This document shows positions 1-8,038 of a DNA stretch of 64,000 bases, in pieces; the stretch's first letter is position 1, and the number at the start of each line of letters is the position of its first letter. Both the position numbers and the translations under genes were made by a program. Below the pieces are notes generated by a model. The model did not search any database. It was given only the letters and a program-made list of their open reading frames with translations, and was not told the DNA's origin. The DNA is from Terribacillus aidingensis (lineage in GTDB: Bacteria > Bacillota > Bacilli > Bacillales > Amphibacillaceae). The stretch spans positions 124,001 through 188,000 of the forward strand of contig NZ_OBEK01000003.1 in assembly GCF_900215625.1 (NCBI RefSeq), given 5' to 3'.

Positions 1-1
1 G

Positions 2-352
2 CTTCCAGAAATAAACGCGATCGCAGCACACGCTGGAATAAAAGAGTCGCTTATTGGAAAAGAGGGGAACAAGGTAAAAAGCTTTGTCCTGTACGGTGAT
101 ACTACCGGGGAAATGGATGAGCTTGGCCGTCCTGTCAGACGTGACTGGGCCAAGCATTACCACGGCGATGATTGGATTATATACGGTCATACGCCTGTTA
201 TGGAAGCCCGCATCATGCATCATACAATAAATATCGATACTGGCTGTGTTTTCGGCAACAAACTGACTGCCTGCCGCTTCCCGGAACGTACGCTTTATAG
301 TGTTCCATCACAGCAGCCTTTTGTTGAAGAAAAGTTCCGCTCATTTGATTAA
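2..352 (+). CDS. prpE: Bis(5'-nucleosyl)-tetraphosphatase PrpE, 3' part
   Basis: The 5' end lies before the window; the open frame runs from base 2 to a TAA at 350-352. The visible C-terminal part reads [10 protein letters not shown], then WIIYGHTPV and [11 protein letters not shown], the conserved blocks of calcineurin-like metallophosphatases of the PrpE group, which hydrolyse diadenosine tetraphosphate asymmetrically and are needed for spore germination responses in B. subtilis. His in GHTPV is a metal ligand by family knowledge. The end overlaps the convergent rluD-like gene by 12 bp, and I see no terminator between the two. The prpE next to rluD, nadK and relQ matches the B. subtilis yjbM-yjbN-yjbO-prpE order. 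Confidence 0.9.
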   Translation, partial: LPEINAIAAHAGIKESLIGKEGNKVKSFVLYGDTTGEMDELGRPVRRDWAKHYHGDDWIIYGHTPVMEARIMHHTINIDTGCVFGNKLTACRFPERTLYSVPSQQPFVEEKFRSFD

Positions 353-1204
353 AAAGTCAGCTGGTATCGCCGAGTGGAAGTTGAGTATACGTTTCGTAAA
401 AGGATGGGTAAAGCGCAGCTGCTGAGAGTGCAGCGCTTGTCGCTTCAACACATCTGTTCGGCCGCCATAAAGTGTGTCCCCTGCCAGCGGATGACCCAGA
501 AAAGCCATATGCACTCGAATTTGATGGGTCCTTCCCGTTGCAAGCTTCATCTCCAGCAACGTATGACGAGCAAATCGTTCTTGTATACGATAATAAGTCA
601 AAGCATCTTGGCCATCTTGTCTGACTTCCCGCTCGATGATCGAACCTTCTTTTCTGCCAATCGGCTGATGAATGAATCCAGTTTCCTGTACGACATGCCC
701 TTCTGCAAGTGCGGCATAAGACCGATAAATTCTCCCCTGTTTTTGGTCTGCCGCCAAGAGGGTATGCGCATATCGGTGTTTAGCAATAAGCATCAGACCA
801 GAAGTATCACGATCAAGTCTTGTCAAAATGTGAACCGTATAAGCAAGCCCTTGCTGCTGGTAATGCCAAAGCAAACCATTCGCAATTGTCCCATTCGGCT
901 GATTCATTGATGGAATGACTGCTACGCCTGGCTGCTTATCAAGCACAATAACATGCTCATCTTCAAACACTATTACCAGGTCAATCGGCTCTGGCTCCAT
1001 AAACCCACCTGCTTCTTCATCCGGAAGCTTTACTTCCAAGAAATCGCCAGGTTTTCCGGTATACCAAAGAAAGGCCGGCAGCTGATTGAGTGTCACCAGC
1101 TCCGGCTCCTCCTTCAATGTTTTGAACAATCTTCTGGACACGCCTTGTGACTTCAAGAAGTCCTTCAGGCTGACTTCTTCCTGTAAAGTCCAACTCAATT
1201 TCAT
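341..1204 (-). CDS. RluA/RluD-family pseudouridine synthase (YjbO type)
   Basis: 287 residues. The family signature [15 protein letters not shown] gives the catalytic Asp at about residue 131, and [19 protein letters not shown] is the second conserved block. It should isomerise specific uridines in ribosomal RNA; the exact target cannot be told from sequence. The N-terminal 60 residues resemble a short S4-like RNA-binding segment. It is the last gene of the relQ-nadK-yjbO group, starting only 5 bp after the nadK stop, so translation is probably coupled. Its 3' end overlaps prpE tail to tail. Confidence 0.9.
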   Translation of the reverse strand: MKLSWTLQEEVSLKDFLKSQGVSRRLFKTLKEEPELVTLNQLPAFLWYTGKPGDFLEVKLPDEEAGGFMEPEPIDLVIVFEDEHVIVLDKQPGVAVIPSMNQPNGTIANGLLWHYQQQGLAYTVHILTRLDRDTSGLMLIAKHRYAHTLLAADQKQGRIYRSYAALAEGHVVQETGFIHQPIGRKEGSIIEREVRQDGQDALTYYRIQERFARHTLLEMKLATGRTHQIRVHMAFLGHPLAGDTLYGGRTDVLKRQALHSQQLRFTHPFTKRILNFHSAIPADFLIK

Positions 1205-1209
1205 ATTGT

Positions 1210-2007
1210 CTACCTCTTATCTGCAATAAAGGAGTCATGCACTCGTTTCCAGAACGGGAAAGGACGAAAGCGAGCAAAGCGAACGCGCTGCTTGGCTACA
1301 GAACAAGTAATAGACTCAATATCGGTATGATTTTCGGTCATATGATCAATGGCAATCAAGAAACTTTTATCCAAGACAGGGCGAAGCGTACATGGATGAT
1401 GGCTCGGCAGTATAAGCGGCGAACCAATTGTCCGGAATACGCGATTATTAATAGAAGCTAGCTCTGTCACCTGAATGGAAGCAAGTGACGGATGGATAAT
1501 TGCTCCGTTTAGCGCCTTATTATATGCAGTACTGCCAGAAGGTGTTGAAATGACAAGGCCGTCTCCGCGGAATGTCTCAAAGTGCTCCCCCTTTATCGAG
1601 AGATCAAGTACAACCGAACCGTCTGGTGTTTTAACAGAGCATTCGTTCAAGGCTAAATGCTCGTCCACTCTGCCGTCCTTATGGGCAATCGAGATTGCCA
1701 AGAGCGGGTACTCTACGATATGGTACGGTTTATTCGCTACTTGAAGCAGCAGCTTCTCCAGTTCCTCCGGGACCCAGTCAGCATAAAATCCTAAATGCCC
1801 GGTATGAATACCAATAAAAGCTGTACTGTCCAGCCGGTGGACAAACGTATGGAAATTCTCCAGGAAAGTGCCGTCGCCTCCAACAGAGATGGCAAGATCA
1901 GGCTCTTTTTCATCGTAATCAAAATTGAAATGAGCGAGATGGTCGACGATCGTCTCTTTGATACGATCGGACTTCTCATCTCCCCTTGAAAGTACCGTAT
2001 ATTTCAT
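1210..2007 (-). CDS. nadK: NAD kinase
   Basis: 265 residues, the usual length of the short Gram-positive NAD kinase (PpnK/NadF). The GGDGTFLE motif at residues 43-50 contains the catalytic Asp, and [15 protein letters not shown] is the second diagnostic block that holds the NAD ribose. It phosphorylates NAD to NADP in the cytoplasm. It lies 14 bp downstream of relQ and 5 bp upstream of the pseudouridine synthase gene, forming a compact three-gene operon, the same arrangement as in B. subtilis. Confidence 0.95.
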   Translation of the reverse strand: MKYTVLSRGDEKSDRIKETIVDHLAHFNFDYDEKEPDLAISVGGDGTFLENFHTFVHRLDSTAFIGIHTGHLGFYADWVPEELEKLLLQVANKPYHIVEYPLLAISIAHKDGRVDEHLALNECSVKTPDGSVVLDLSIKGEHFETFRGDGLVISTPSGSTAYNKALNGAIIHPSLASIQVTELASINNRVFRTIGSPLILPSHHPCTLRPVLDKSFLIAIDHMTENHTDIESITCSVAKQRVRFARFRPFPFWKRVHDSFIADKR

Positions 2008-2021
2008 CCCAGCTCACACCC

Positions 2022-2651
2022 CTATTTATGCTTTTTTATTTGCTGCTGATCACGATAAATCTGTTGTGCTTCTCGAACATCATCGCGAATTTTTGACATC
2101 TCTTCATCCAGGCGGAATGCAGCTTCAGCTGCCCGTTTTAATCGTGCTTTCAAATCTGCTGGAATTTGGCCATCATATTTATAATTAAGAGAATGCTCAT
2201 TCGTCGCCCAGAAATTCATCGCCAGCGTCCGAATCTGTATTTCTGCCAGCACTTTCTTTTCACCATGAATGGTTTCAACTGGATACTCAATGATCATATG
2301 ATAAGAACGGTAACCGCTGTCTTTTTTCTGCACAATATAATCAATCTCATCTACTATGATGAAATCCTTGCGCGCTTTCAGCATGCCTACCACTGTATAA
2401 ATGTCATTTACAAACTGTGTAACGATCCGCAAACCAGCAATATCTTGGATTTCCCGGTGAAGCAGATCGACAGTAACTTGTTTTGTAGCTGCCTTCTGTA
2501 AAATACTGCGTACCGGTTTCACACGACCTGTAATGAATTCAATTGGTGAATGGCGTGATTCATATTCGAATTGGGAGCGCATCCCTTTCAACTTCACTTT
2601 CAGTTCTTCAACCACTTGTGCATATGGTGCCAAAAAAACTTCCCAGTTCAT
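2022..2651 (-). CDS. relQ: Small alarmone synthetase, GTP pyrophosphokinase (YjbM/SasB)
   Basis: 209 residues with a synthetase domain only; no HD hydrolase, TGS or ACT domain is present, which defines the RelQ/SasB class. Seen motifs are DIAGLRIVTQF (about 70-80), KDSGYRSYHMIIEYP (110-124) and EIQIRTLAMNFWATNEH (137-153), which bind ATP/GTP and carry the catalytic Glu. It makes (p)ppGpp or pGpp by transferring pyrophosphate from ATP to guanine nucleotides and in B. subtilis works as an allosteric tetramer. First gene of the operon with nadK and yjbO, divergent from yjbK. The symbol sasB or yjbM is also used. Confidence 0.93.
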   Translation of the reverse strand: MNWEVFLAPYAQVVEELKVKLKGMRSQFEYESRHSPIEFITGRVKPVRSILQKAATKQVTVDLLHREIQDIAGLRIVTQFVNDIYTVVGMLKARKDFIIVDEIDYIVQKKDSGYRSYHMIIEYPVETIHGEKKVLAEIQIRTLAMNFWATNEHSLNYKYDGQIPADLKARLKRAAEAAFRLDEEMSKIRDDVREAQQIYRDQQQIKKHK

Positions 2652-2783
2652 GCTTCACATTGCCCCTTTTCTTACCAGCCCCGTCTAGTTGTTCCAGATG
2701 CATTATCTCTTCATTCAGTGTATCATAAAAGCAGCTTGGCATAACAATGGAAAACAACAGATGTACGTACAGGGGGTAATCAC

Positions 2784-3362
2784 ATGCCGCAAGAAATAGA
2801 AATTGAATTTAAAAATCTGCTCACAGAAGCAGAATTTGACACATTATATACGATATTTAAAATGGAAAAAGAACCTGAGATTCAGCAAGTGAATCATTAC
2901 TTTGAAACAAAGGATTTTCAACTCAAACAGCATGGTGCTGCCTTGCGGATTCGTGAGAAAAATGGAGAATACCAGTCCACTTTAAAACAGCCCTATGAAG
3001 ACGGTTTGCTGGAAACCCACGATTCTTTGACAGCAGAACAAGCGAATGCTTGGATACAGGGCGAAATTACATTAGGACCTGAAATCAGAAAGCAGCTTCA
3101 AGAGCTAGGCATTTCCACCGAGGAACTGGCGTACGGAGGCTGTTTGAAAACGACTCGACGCGAAACCGCTTATCATGATACGACAGTTGTACTTGATCGA
3201 AGCGAATATGGAGATAGAGTTGACTATGAGCTGGAATTAGAAGCTAAAACGTTTGCCCATGGACAGTCTGTATTCCAAACGATTCTTGCCGATTATAATG
3301 TAACAAAGCGGAAGACACCAAACAAGATTCAGCGATTCTATGACTCTCTTGAAAACAGATAA
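2784..3362 (+). CDS. yjbK: CYTH-domain protein YjbK
   Basis: 192 residues. The N-terminus contains the CYTH signature ExExK (EIEFK, residues 6-10) followed by alternating charged strands such as ALRIREKNGEYQSTLKQP and VDYELELEAK, as in triphosphate tunnel metalloenzymes. Members hydrolyse tripolyphosphate or related triphosphates; the substrate in Bacilli is not settled. Start ATG is preceded by GGGGG at 2771-2775. In B. subtilis yjbJ and yjbL flank this gene; both are missing here. It is divergent from relQ and 99 bp before yjbI. Confidence 0.88.
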   Translation: MPQEIEIEFKNLLTEAEFDTLYTIFKMEKEPEIQQVNHYFETKDFQLKQHGAALRIREKNGEYQSTLKQPYEDGLLETHDSLTAEQANAWIQGEITLGPEIRKQLQELGISTEELAYGGCLKTTRRETAYHDTTVVLDRSEYGDRVDYELELEAKTFAHGQSVFQTILADYNVTKRKTPNKIQRFYDSLENR

Positions 3363-3461
3363 GTTGCTCAACCTGCGCATTGCCTGCTAAAATAAGTTAC
3401 AGTTGACCCCACAAGCAGGGGCAATTGTTAGGTAATCGCTTTGTATTAGAAAGGAAGAACG

Positions 3462-3863
3462 ATGAATCATTCGGAATCATTGTACGAAAACATTGGCGGA
3501 CAGGCTGCACTTGAACGGCTTGTGGAGGCTTTTTACCAACATGTAGCAAAGCACCCGCAATTAAAACCAATCTTTCCAGAAGATTTAAGTGAGACCCGAC
3601 GCAAACAAAAGCAGTTCCTTACTCAATTTTTTGGCGGACCGCCACTTTATACAGAGGAGCATGGTCATCCAAAATTAAGATACCGGCACCTCCCTTTTGA
3701 AATAACAACGACGCTTAAGAATGCTTGGCTTTCTTGTATGGCAGCTGCCCTGGAGGAAACCGGGATTGAAGAACCTTATAACAGCATTATTTTTGAACGT
3801 CTTGCGCTAACCGCACATCATATGATTAACACACCAGAAGAAGAGAAAGGAGAATCAATATGA
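3462..3863 (+). CDS. yjbI: Group II truncated haemoglobin YjbI
   Basis: 133 residues, typical for group II truncated haemoglobins. Tyr25 (FYQHV, B10 position), His76 in RYRHLPF (proximal haem ligand) and Trp89 (G8 position) are visible. The protein binds O2/NO-type ligands; B. subtilis YjbI has been linked to oxidative protection. RBS GAAAGGAAG at 3450-3458. The stop overlaps the spxH start by four bases (ATGA at 3860-3863), so the two are translationally coupled, as in the B. subtilis yjbI-yjbH operon. Confidence 0.93.
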   Translation: MNHSESLYENIGGQAALERLVEAFYQHVAKHPQLKPIFPEDLSETRRKQKQFLTQFFGGPPLYTEEHGHPKLRYRHLPFEITTTLKNAWLSCMAAALEETGIEEPYNSIIFERLALTAHHMINTPEEEKGESI

Positions 3864-4738
3864 TCTGGGAATCTTCCAATTCAAACCAGCAAATCTCTGA
3901 GGATGACTGCGGTGGATTTTGCGGATTGTCTTCCTCTTCCAAGAAACCTGTAGAGATTTACGTCTTTATTGATCCGCTTTGCAAAGATTGCTGGTCCCTC
4001 GAGCCTTTACTCAAAAAACTGAGGATGGAATACGGACAGTACTTCACATTACGTCCAATTTTAACTGGAGATTATCAGCCGCTTGTTCGCGAGAAAAATG
4101 AGTGCACGTATCCAAAAACAGTTTTGCAGCCGGATAACTTACTGCTGAACAATGCAGTTTCCTTCCCATGGCGAACATCCTTGGCAGTAAAAGCAGCTGA
4201 GCTGCAAGGAAGGAAAGCAGGCACACGTTTTCTTCGCACCATTCAAGAAGCACTTTTCTTAAATAAACAAGATATAACAGCAGATGAGATTTTAATGGAT
4301 TGTGCAAAGATCTCTAATTTAGATTTGGATGAATTCCATGACGATATGTATTCTGCATCAGCGAAAAAAGCATTCCAGTGTGACGTTAAACTAGCTAAAG
4401 AGCTGGAAATTGATGAATCGCCTTCCATTGTCTTTTTTAATGAATCAGAAGAAGACTCAGGAATTAAGATTTCCGGTATATACAGCTATGATGTTTACGT
4501 GAATGTTCTGCACCAAATGCTGCAAAAGGATCCGCAGCCGGCGGATAAGCCGCCTGTGGAAGAATTCCTATCCAGTTACAAATTTGTCGGCAGCCGTGAA
4601 ATCTCCTTGATTTATGACTGGACAGCTGCTCAGACAGAAAAGGAAATGAAAAAGCTGCAATTAAAACAGATGGTAGAACGTATTCCTGTGAAACATGATA
4701 CTTTTTGGAGATATAATATTACTTCTAAAGCTGAGTAA
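3860..4738 (+). CDS. spxH: ClpXP adaptor SpxH (YjbH), DsbA-like fold
   Basis: 292 residues. The N-terminus has a Cys-rich segment (DDCGGFCG, C17 and C21) and a thioredoxin-like CKDC at C41-C44 inside FIDPLCKDCW, both hallmarks of YjbH/SpxH. The protein binds Spx and presents it to ClpXP; oxidation or aggregation of YjbH releases Spx. Its client Spx is encoded in this window at 10205-10600. It is followed by a strong intrinsic terminator at 4760-4788. Family knowledge gives the role; the cysteines and context are seen. Confidence 0.93.
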   Translation: MIWESSNSNQQISEDDCGGFCGLSSSSKKPVEIYVFIDPLCKDCWSLEPLLKKLRMEYGQYFTLRPILTGDYQPLVREKNECTYPKTVLQPDNLLLNNAVSFPWRTSLAVKAAELQGRKAGTRFLRTIQEALFLNKQDITADEILMDCAKISNLDLDEFHDDMYSASAKKAFQCDVKLAKELEIDESPSIVFFNESEEDSGIKISGIYSYDVYVNVLHQMLQKDPQPADKPPVEEFLSSYKFVGSREISLIYDWTAAQTEKEMKKLQLKQMVERIPVKHDTFWRYNITSKAE

Positions 4739-4759
4739 AGCTTGCTGCACTTATTTTGA

Positions 4760-4788
4760 CAGCCGCACAACATGTGCGGCTGTTTTTT
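4760..4788 (+). terminator. Intrinsic terminator after yjbI-spxH
   Basis: A perfect 9-bp GC-rich stem (AGCCGCACA / TGTGCGGCT) with a 3-nt loop is followed by G and six T. It ends the yjbK-yjbI-spxH transcription unit 21 bp after the spxH stop. Confidence 0.9.
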
Positions 4789-4841
4789 GTTGCATCGAAA
4801 CGCATCGGAACAAGATATTCAGCTGAAGGAGGGAATGATAT

Positions 4842-5639
4842 ATGAAACAACATTATACAGAATCAGACGGTCTGCAACTTGCTTACTTAGACAATGGCGC
4901 AGTGTCGGATCATGTGTTAATTCTGATGCATGGACTTTTCGCTCGTGCCAGCTTGTATATCCCGTTTATAGAGCCAATAAATTGGCGGATTGTTGCTCCG
5001 GACCTGCGCGGCCACGGAAAAAGTGATCATGCAAGAGCACCTGCAGATTATAACCGTGCTGCCTATCTCCATGATCTGGAGGTATTGCTCGACGCAATCG
5101 GACCAGCCAAACAATTTGTACTTCTCGGCCACTCTTTATCAGCTGTCACAGCTTATCAATACGCCGCCGCTCACCCTGACCGCATTGATGGTCTTATCAT
5201 TGAAGATATGGGACATAAAGTATCATGGCGAGCTGTCTTATGCAATGAAATTCCAAGAGCCTGCACCAACGCTTATCTCTCTCTGTCAGAGCATTGAACA
5301 AGCCCAAGATGAAAACCATTACCTGTATTATGCCGAAAGTGCTTATGAAGCAAAAGATGGATAGCGTCTTTGTTTGATAACAAAGGTATCCAGGCATCAC
5401 AAGAATACTCAAACGGGGATTATACAGAAACCTTCCAGCATGTTTCCTGTCCTGCTTTGCTGATGCGGGGTGTCTACTCCCCCTATTTTGTCTGAAGAAG
5501 TCTGGGAAGAAATGAAACAACTGCATCCACTTGCAGAAGTGGAACAATTTGAAAAAACTGCGGCCATGCCATTCATTTTGAAGGTTTGGATGGCTTCACT
5601 GCCTCTGTTCATCAATTTCTAAGTCAATGGAATGTATAA
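4842..5639 (+). pseudogene. Alpha/beta hydrolase gene broken by four frameshifts
   Basis: The first 150 codons look like an intact alpha/beta-fold hydrolase: MHGLFARASLY (oxyanion block), DLRGHGKSDHA and the nucleophile elbow GHSLSA. Similarity then jumps between frames: near 5220 into a frame reading HGELSYAMKF, near 5362 back to ASLFDNKGIQASQEY, near 5482 to PILSEEVWEEMKQL, and near 5562 to GHAIHFEGLDGF, the expected C-terminal block with the catalytic His. Reading ends at 5637-5639. The intact RBS (AAGGAGGGA) and start suggest recent decay, or sequencing indels near the runs at 5478-5483 and 5552-5557. As written no full-length enzyme can be made. Confidence 0.85.
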
Positions 5640-5671
5640 AAAAAGGCCTGCCTAATGGCAGACCTTTTTCA
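5637..5671 (+). terminator. Intrinsic terminator after the hydrolase pseudogene
   Basis: A 9-bp stem with one mismatch (AGGCCTGCC / GGCAGACCT), loop TAAT, flanked by A-run and TTTTT; it could work in both directions. Confidence 0.75.
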
Positions 5672-5723
5672 TGTATAACTTCTACTGAGGGGATGGGAGA
5701 ACAATAATCCAAACAAAGGGGAC

Positions 5724-5752
5724 TTGTTTGTGATGTTTCTCACAAATATAAT
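5724..5752 (+). promoter_or_regulatory. SigA-type promoter of the 61-residue membrane protein gene
   Basis: TTGTTT at 5724-5729, a 17-bp spacer and a consensus TATAAT at 5747-5752. The start codon at 5872 implies a leader of about 110 nt. The spacer is almost entirely occupied by a palindrome (5727-5746), so a protein bound there would block RNA polymerase. Confidence 0.65.
5727..5746. promoter_or_regulatory. Palindrome TTTGTGA-N6-TCACAAA, Rex or Crp/Fnr-type operator
   Basis: Perfect 7-bp arms separated by 6 bp, lying between the -35 and -10 of a good promoter. The core TGTGA-N6-TCACA fits both the Crp/Fnr site and, apart from two symmetric positions, the Rex consensus (TGTGAA-N4-TTCACA). 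Position inside the spacer argues for repression, which is how Rex works; Fnr activation would need a site near -41. Confidence 0.55.
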
Positions 5753-5784
5753 GTACCAAATATATATTTGAATAGCAACCTTTA

Positions 5785-5800
5785 TGTGCATTATTTCACA
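5785..5800. promoter_or_regulatory. Second Rex-like palindrome TGTGCA-N4-TTCACA
   Basis: One mismatch from the Rex consensus, centred 56 bp downstream of the first palindrome and inside the expected transcribed leader. A pair of such sites suggests cooperative repression or roadblocking. Confidence 0.45.
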
Positions 5801-5871
5801 AAAAAGACACAAGCTCGGCTAGTCTAGCTATTCCCCCTTCTGCATACAGTTAAAATAGCGGAGGTGAAGCG

Positions 5872-6057
5872 ATGAAAGGTATTGGCATTCTATTGATAGC
5901 TTTAGTAATATGTGCCCTTTGTTTTAACATTCTCGGATTGCTGCAGCTCGTTTCATTAGCAATCACACTGCCTGTATTGTTTTTATCTCTATTTGCGCTC
6001 TGTTACTTTCTAACCAGAAAAAGACAATTTAAAGGCATGAAAAAACCGACGCGTTAG
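5872..6057 (+). CDS. Small membrane protein of unknown function
   Basis: 61 residues. Two hydrophobic stretches (about 3-24 and 26-47) separated by only one or two polar residues, followed by a basic tail RKRQFKGMKKPTR that should face the cytoplasm. RBS GGAGGTG sits 5 bp before ATG. I do not recognise a family. It has its own promoter with two redox-type palindromes and its own terminator, so it is probably real despite its size. It is convergent with pepF. A role in anaerobic or redox adaptation is inference from the operators only. Confidence 0.7.
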   Translation: MKGIGILLIALVICALCFNILGLLQLVSLAITLPVLFLSLFALCYFLTRKRQFKGMKKPTR

Positions 6058-6075
6058 CTAGCGCCGGTTTTTTCA
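6040..6075. terminator. Bidirectional terminator between the small membrane protein gene and pepF
   Basis: AAAAAACCG...CGGTTTTTT arms with inner CGC/GCG pairing. The upstream arm overlaps the end of the small CDS, and it serves pepF on the minus strand. Confidence 0.8.
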
Positions 6076-6077
6076 CT

Positions 6078-7892
6078 TTATTTTTGTAACAGCTCTTCCA
6101 TTTCGTTCAGTTTTGCTTCAAATACATCAAGCGCTGACAAAATCGTCTGCTTATCGTTCATATCCACTCCTGCAGATTTCAGCACCTCTATCGGATAATC
6201 ACTGCTGCCTGCTTTAAGGAAGCCTACATACTTATCAACAGCAGAATGTCCTTCCTCCAAGATCTTTGCAGACAACGCTGTCGCTGCTGCATATCCTGTC
6301 GCATATTGATAGACATAGTAATTGTAATAGAAATGCGGAATACGCGCCCATTCCAATCCAATTTCTTCATCAATCGTCAACGCTTCACCAAAGTACTTCT
6401 TGTTCAAATCATAATACATGGATGTGAGTTTCTCCGCTGTCAGCACTTCGCCATCCTGCTGATGCTTATGAATCAGATGCTCAAATTCAGCAAACATCGT
6501 CTGCCTGAAGACAGTGCCGCGGAATCCTTCGAGGAAGTGATTGAGCAAATACAGCTTCTCCTTCTCATCGTCCACACTATTGATCATATATTCGTTCAGC
6601 AATGCTTCGTTACAAGTAGATGCGACTTCCGCAACGAAAATAGAATAATTGCCGTAGCGATAAGGCTGGTTCTTGCGTGTATAATAACTATGAACCGAAT
6701 GGCCGAATTCATGTGCCAACGTAAACAGGTTGTTCACATTATCTTGCCAATTCATTAGAATATATGGATTCGTACCATATGCGCCAGAGGAATAAGCACC
6801 GCTGCGTTTGCCTTTATTTTCTTCCACATCCACCCAGCGATTTTCGAAGCCTTCTTTTAGGATGGACTGATACTCCTCACCTAACGGCTTCAACCCTTTA
6901 AGCACAAGCTCTTTTGCTTCTTCATACGATACCTTCATATCGACACCTTTAACAAGCGGCGTATACAAATCGTACATATGCAGGTCATCAAGCCCAAGTA
7001 CTTTCTTGCGAAGCTTTACATATCGATGAAGCAGCGGCAAACGCTCATTTACTGCTTCGACTAAATTATCGTACACTTTTTCTGGAATCTTATTATTATC
7101 AAGCGCTGCTTGACGGGCAGATTCATAATTTCGCACCTTTGCGTAGAAATTATTTTTCTTCACCGTTCCAGATAACGTCGTGGCAAATGTATTACGGAAT
7201 TGACCAAATGTATCATACATGGACTTGAACGCATCTCGGCGGACACGCTGATCACTGGATTCCAAGAACGTGACATAACGGCCATGTGTAACATCCACTT
7301 CTTCCCCTTCTTCGTTCTTAATGCTAGGGAAAGTAAGATCAGCATTATTTAACATGCCGAATGTAGCAGCACCGTTATCTGTCACTTCAGAAGCTTGTGC
7401 AAGCAATGTTTCTTCCTTCTCAGACAATACATGCGCCCGCTGACGGCTGATTTCGTTTAATGTATGCTCGTACAGTTTGAGGTCATTGTTTTGTTTTAGG
7501 AACTCCTCTATACGGGCTTCATCAATCGCAAGTAATTCCGGCACAATATAGCTCATCTTACTTGAAATTTGGGTAATCAGTAACTCTGCTTTGGACTGAA
7601 GAGCCTGATAGTGACCATTTGTTGTGTCTTGGTCATAACGCATATGCGCGTATGTATAAAGCTTGCCTATCCGCTCAGAAAGCTCGTCCTGCAGCTTGAA
7701 CATCTGGTATAACGTATCTGCAGATTCATCTAGCTTGCCTTGGAATGCGGAAATTTTGTCTCCGTCCTCGGCTAACGATTTGCGTTCTTCTTCCCATTGT
7801 TCATCAGTTGCAAATATATTCTCCAGGTTCCACGTGTTCTCCACTGGCACCTCGCTACGTTTTGGTAAAGACTTTGATTTTGCCACGAACAT
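6078..7892 (-). CDS. pepF: Oligoendopeptidase F
   Basis: 604 residues, full length for the M3B family. The zinc site HEFGHSVHSYYT and the downstream Glu ligand region EVASTCNEALL are present. PepF cuts short peptides (about 7-17 residues) in the cytoplasm, recycling peptides imported by systems such as the Opp transporter encoded nearby. Begins MFVAKSKSLPKRSEVP, with GGAGG about 7 bp upstream of the ATG. In B. subtilis pepF follows coiA and mecA, as here. Confidence 0.95.
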   Translation of the reverse strand: MFVAKSKSLPKRSEVPVENTWNLENIFATDEQWEEERKSLAEDGDKISAFQGKLDESADTLYQMFKLQDELSERIGKLYTYAHMRYDQDTTNGHYQALQSKAELLITQISSKMSYIVPELLAIDEARIEEFLKQNNDLKLYEHTLNEISRQRAHVLSEKEETLLAQASEVTDNGAATFGMLNNADLTFPSIKNEEGEEVDVTHGRYVTFLESSDQRVRRDAFKSMYDTFGQFRNTFATTLSGTVKKNNFYAKVRNYESARQAALDNNKIPEKVYDNLVEAVNERLPLLHRYVKLRKKVLGLDDLHMYDLYTPLVKGVDMKVSYEEAKELVLKGLKPLGEEYQSILKEGFENRWVDVEENKGKRSGAYSSGAYGTNPYILMNWQDNVNNLFTLAHEFGHSVHSYYTRKNQPYRYGNYSIFVAEVASTCNEALLNEYMINSVDDEKEKLYLLNHFLEGFRGTVFRQTMFAEFEHLIHKHQQDGEVLTAEKLTSMYYDLNKKYFGEALTIDEEIGLEWARIPHFYYNYYVYQYATGYAAATALSAKILEEGHSAVDKYVGFLKAGSSDYPIEVLKSAGVDMNDKQTILSALDVFEAKLNEMEELLQK

Positions 7893-8038
7893 CCTCCTCC
7901 AATACTCTTGCCTTTTTCTTATCCTAAACTATTTCGTATAATTGATGGGAAAATCCTTCATTTACAAGCATTTTCTCTCTTCTTATTATATATATAAACT
8001 GCAGTTTCATGCGAAGAAAACGATTGTACAGCGAACCC

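Noticed and set aside
374-910. 178-codon plus-strand open frame over the rluD-like gene
   Set aside because: It is antisense to a gene with full RluA-family motifs and shows no domain of its own.
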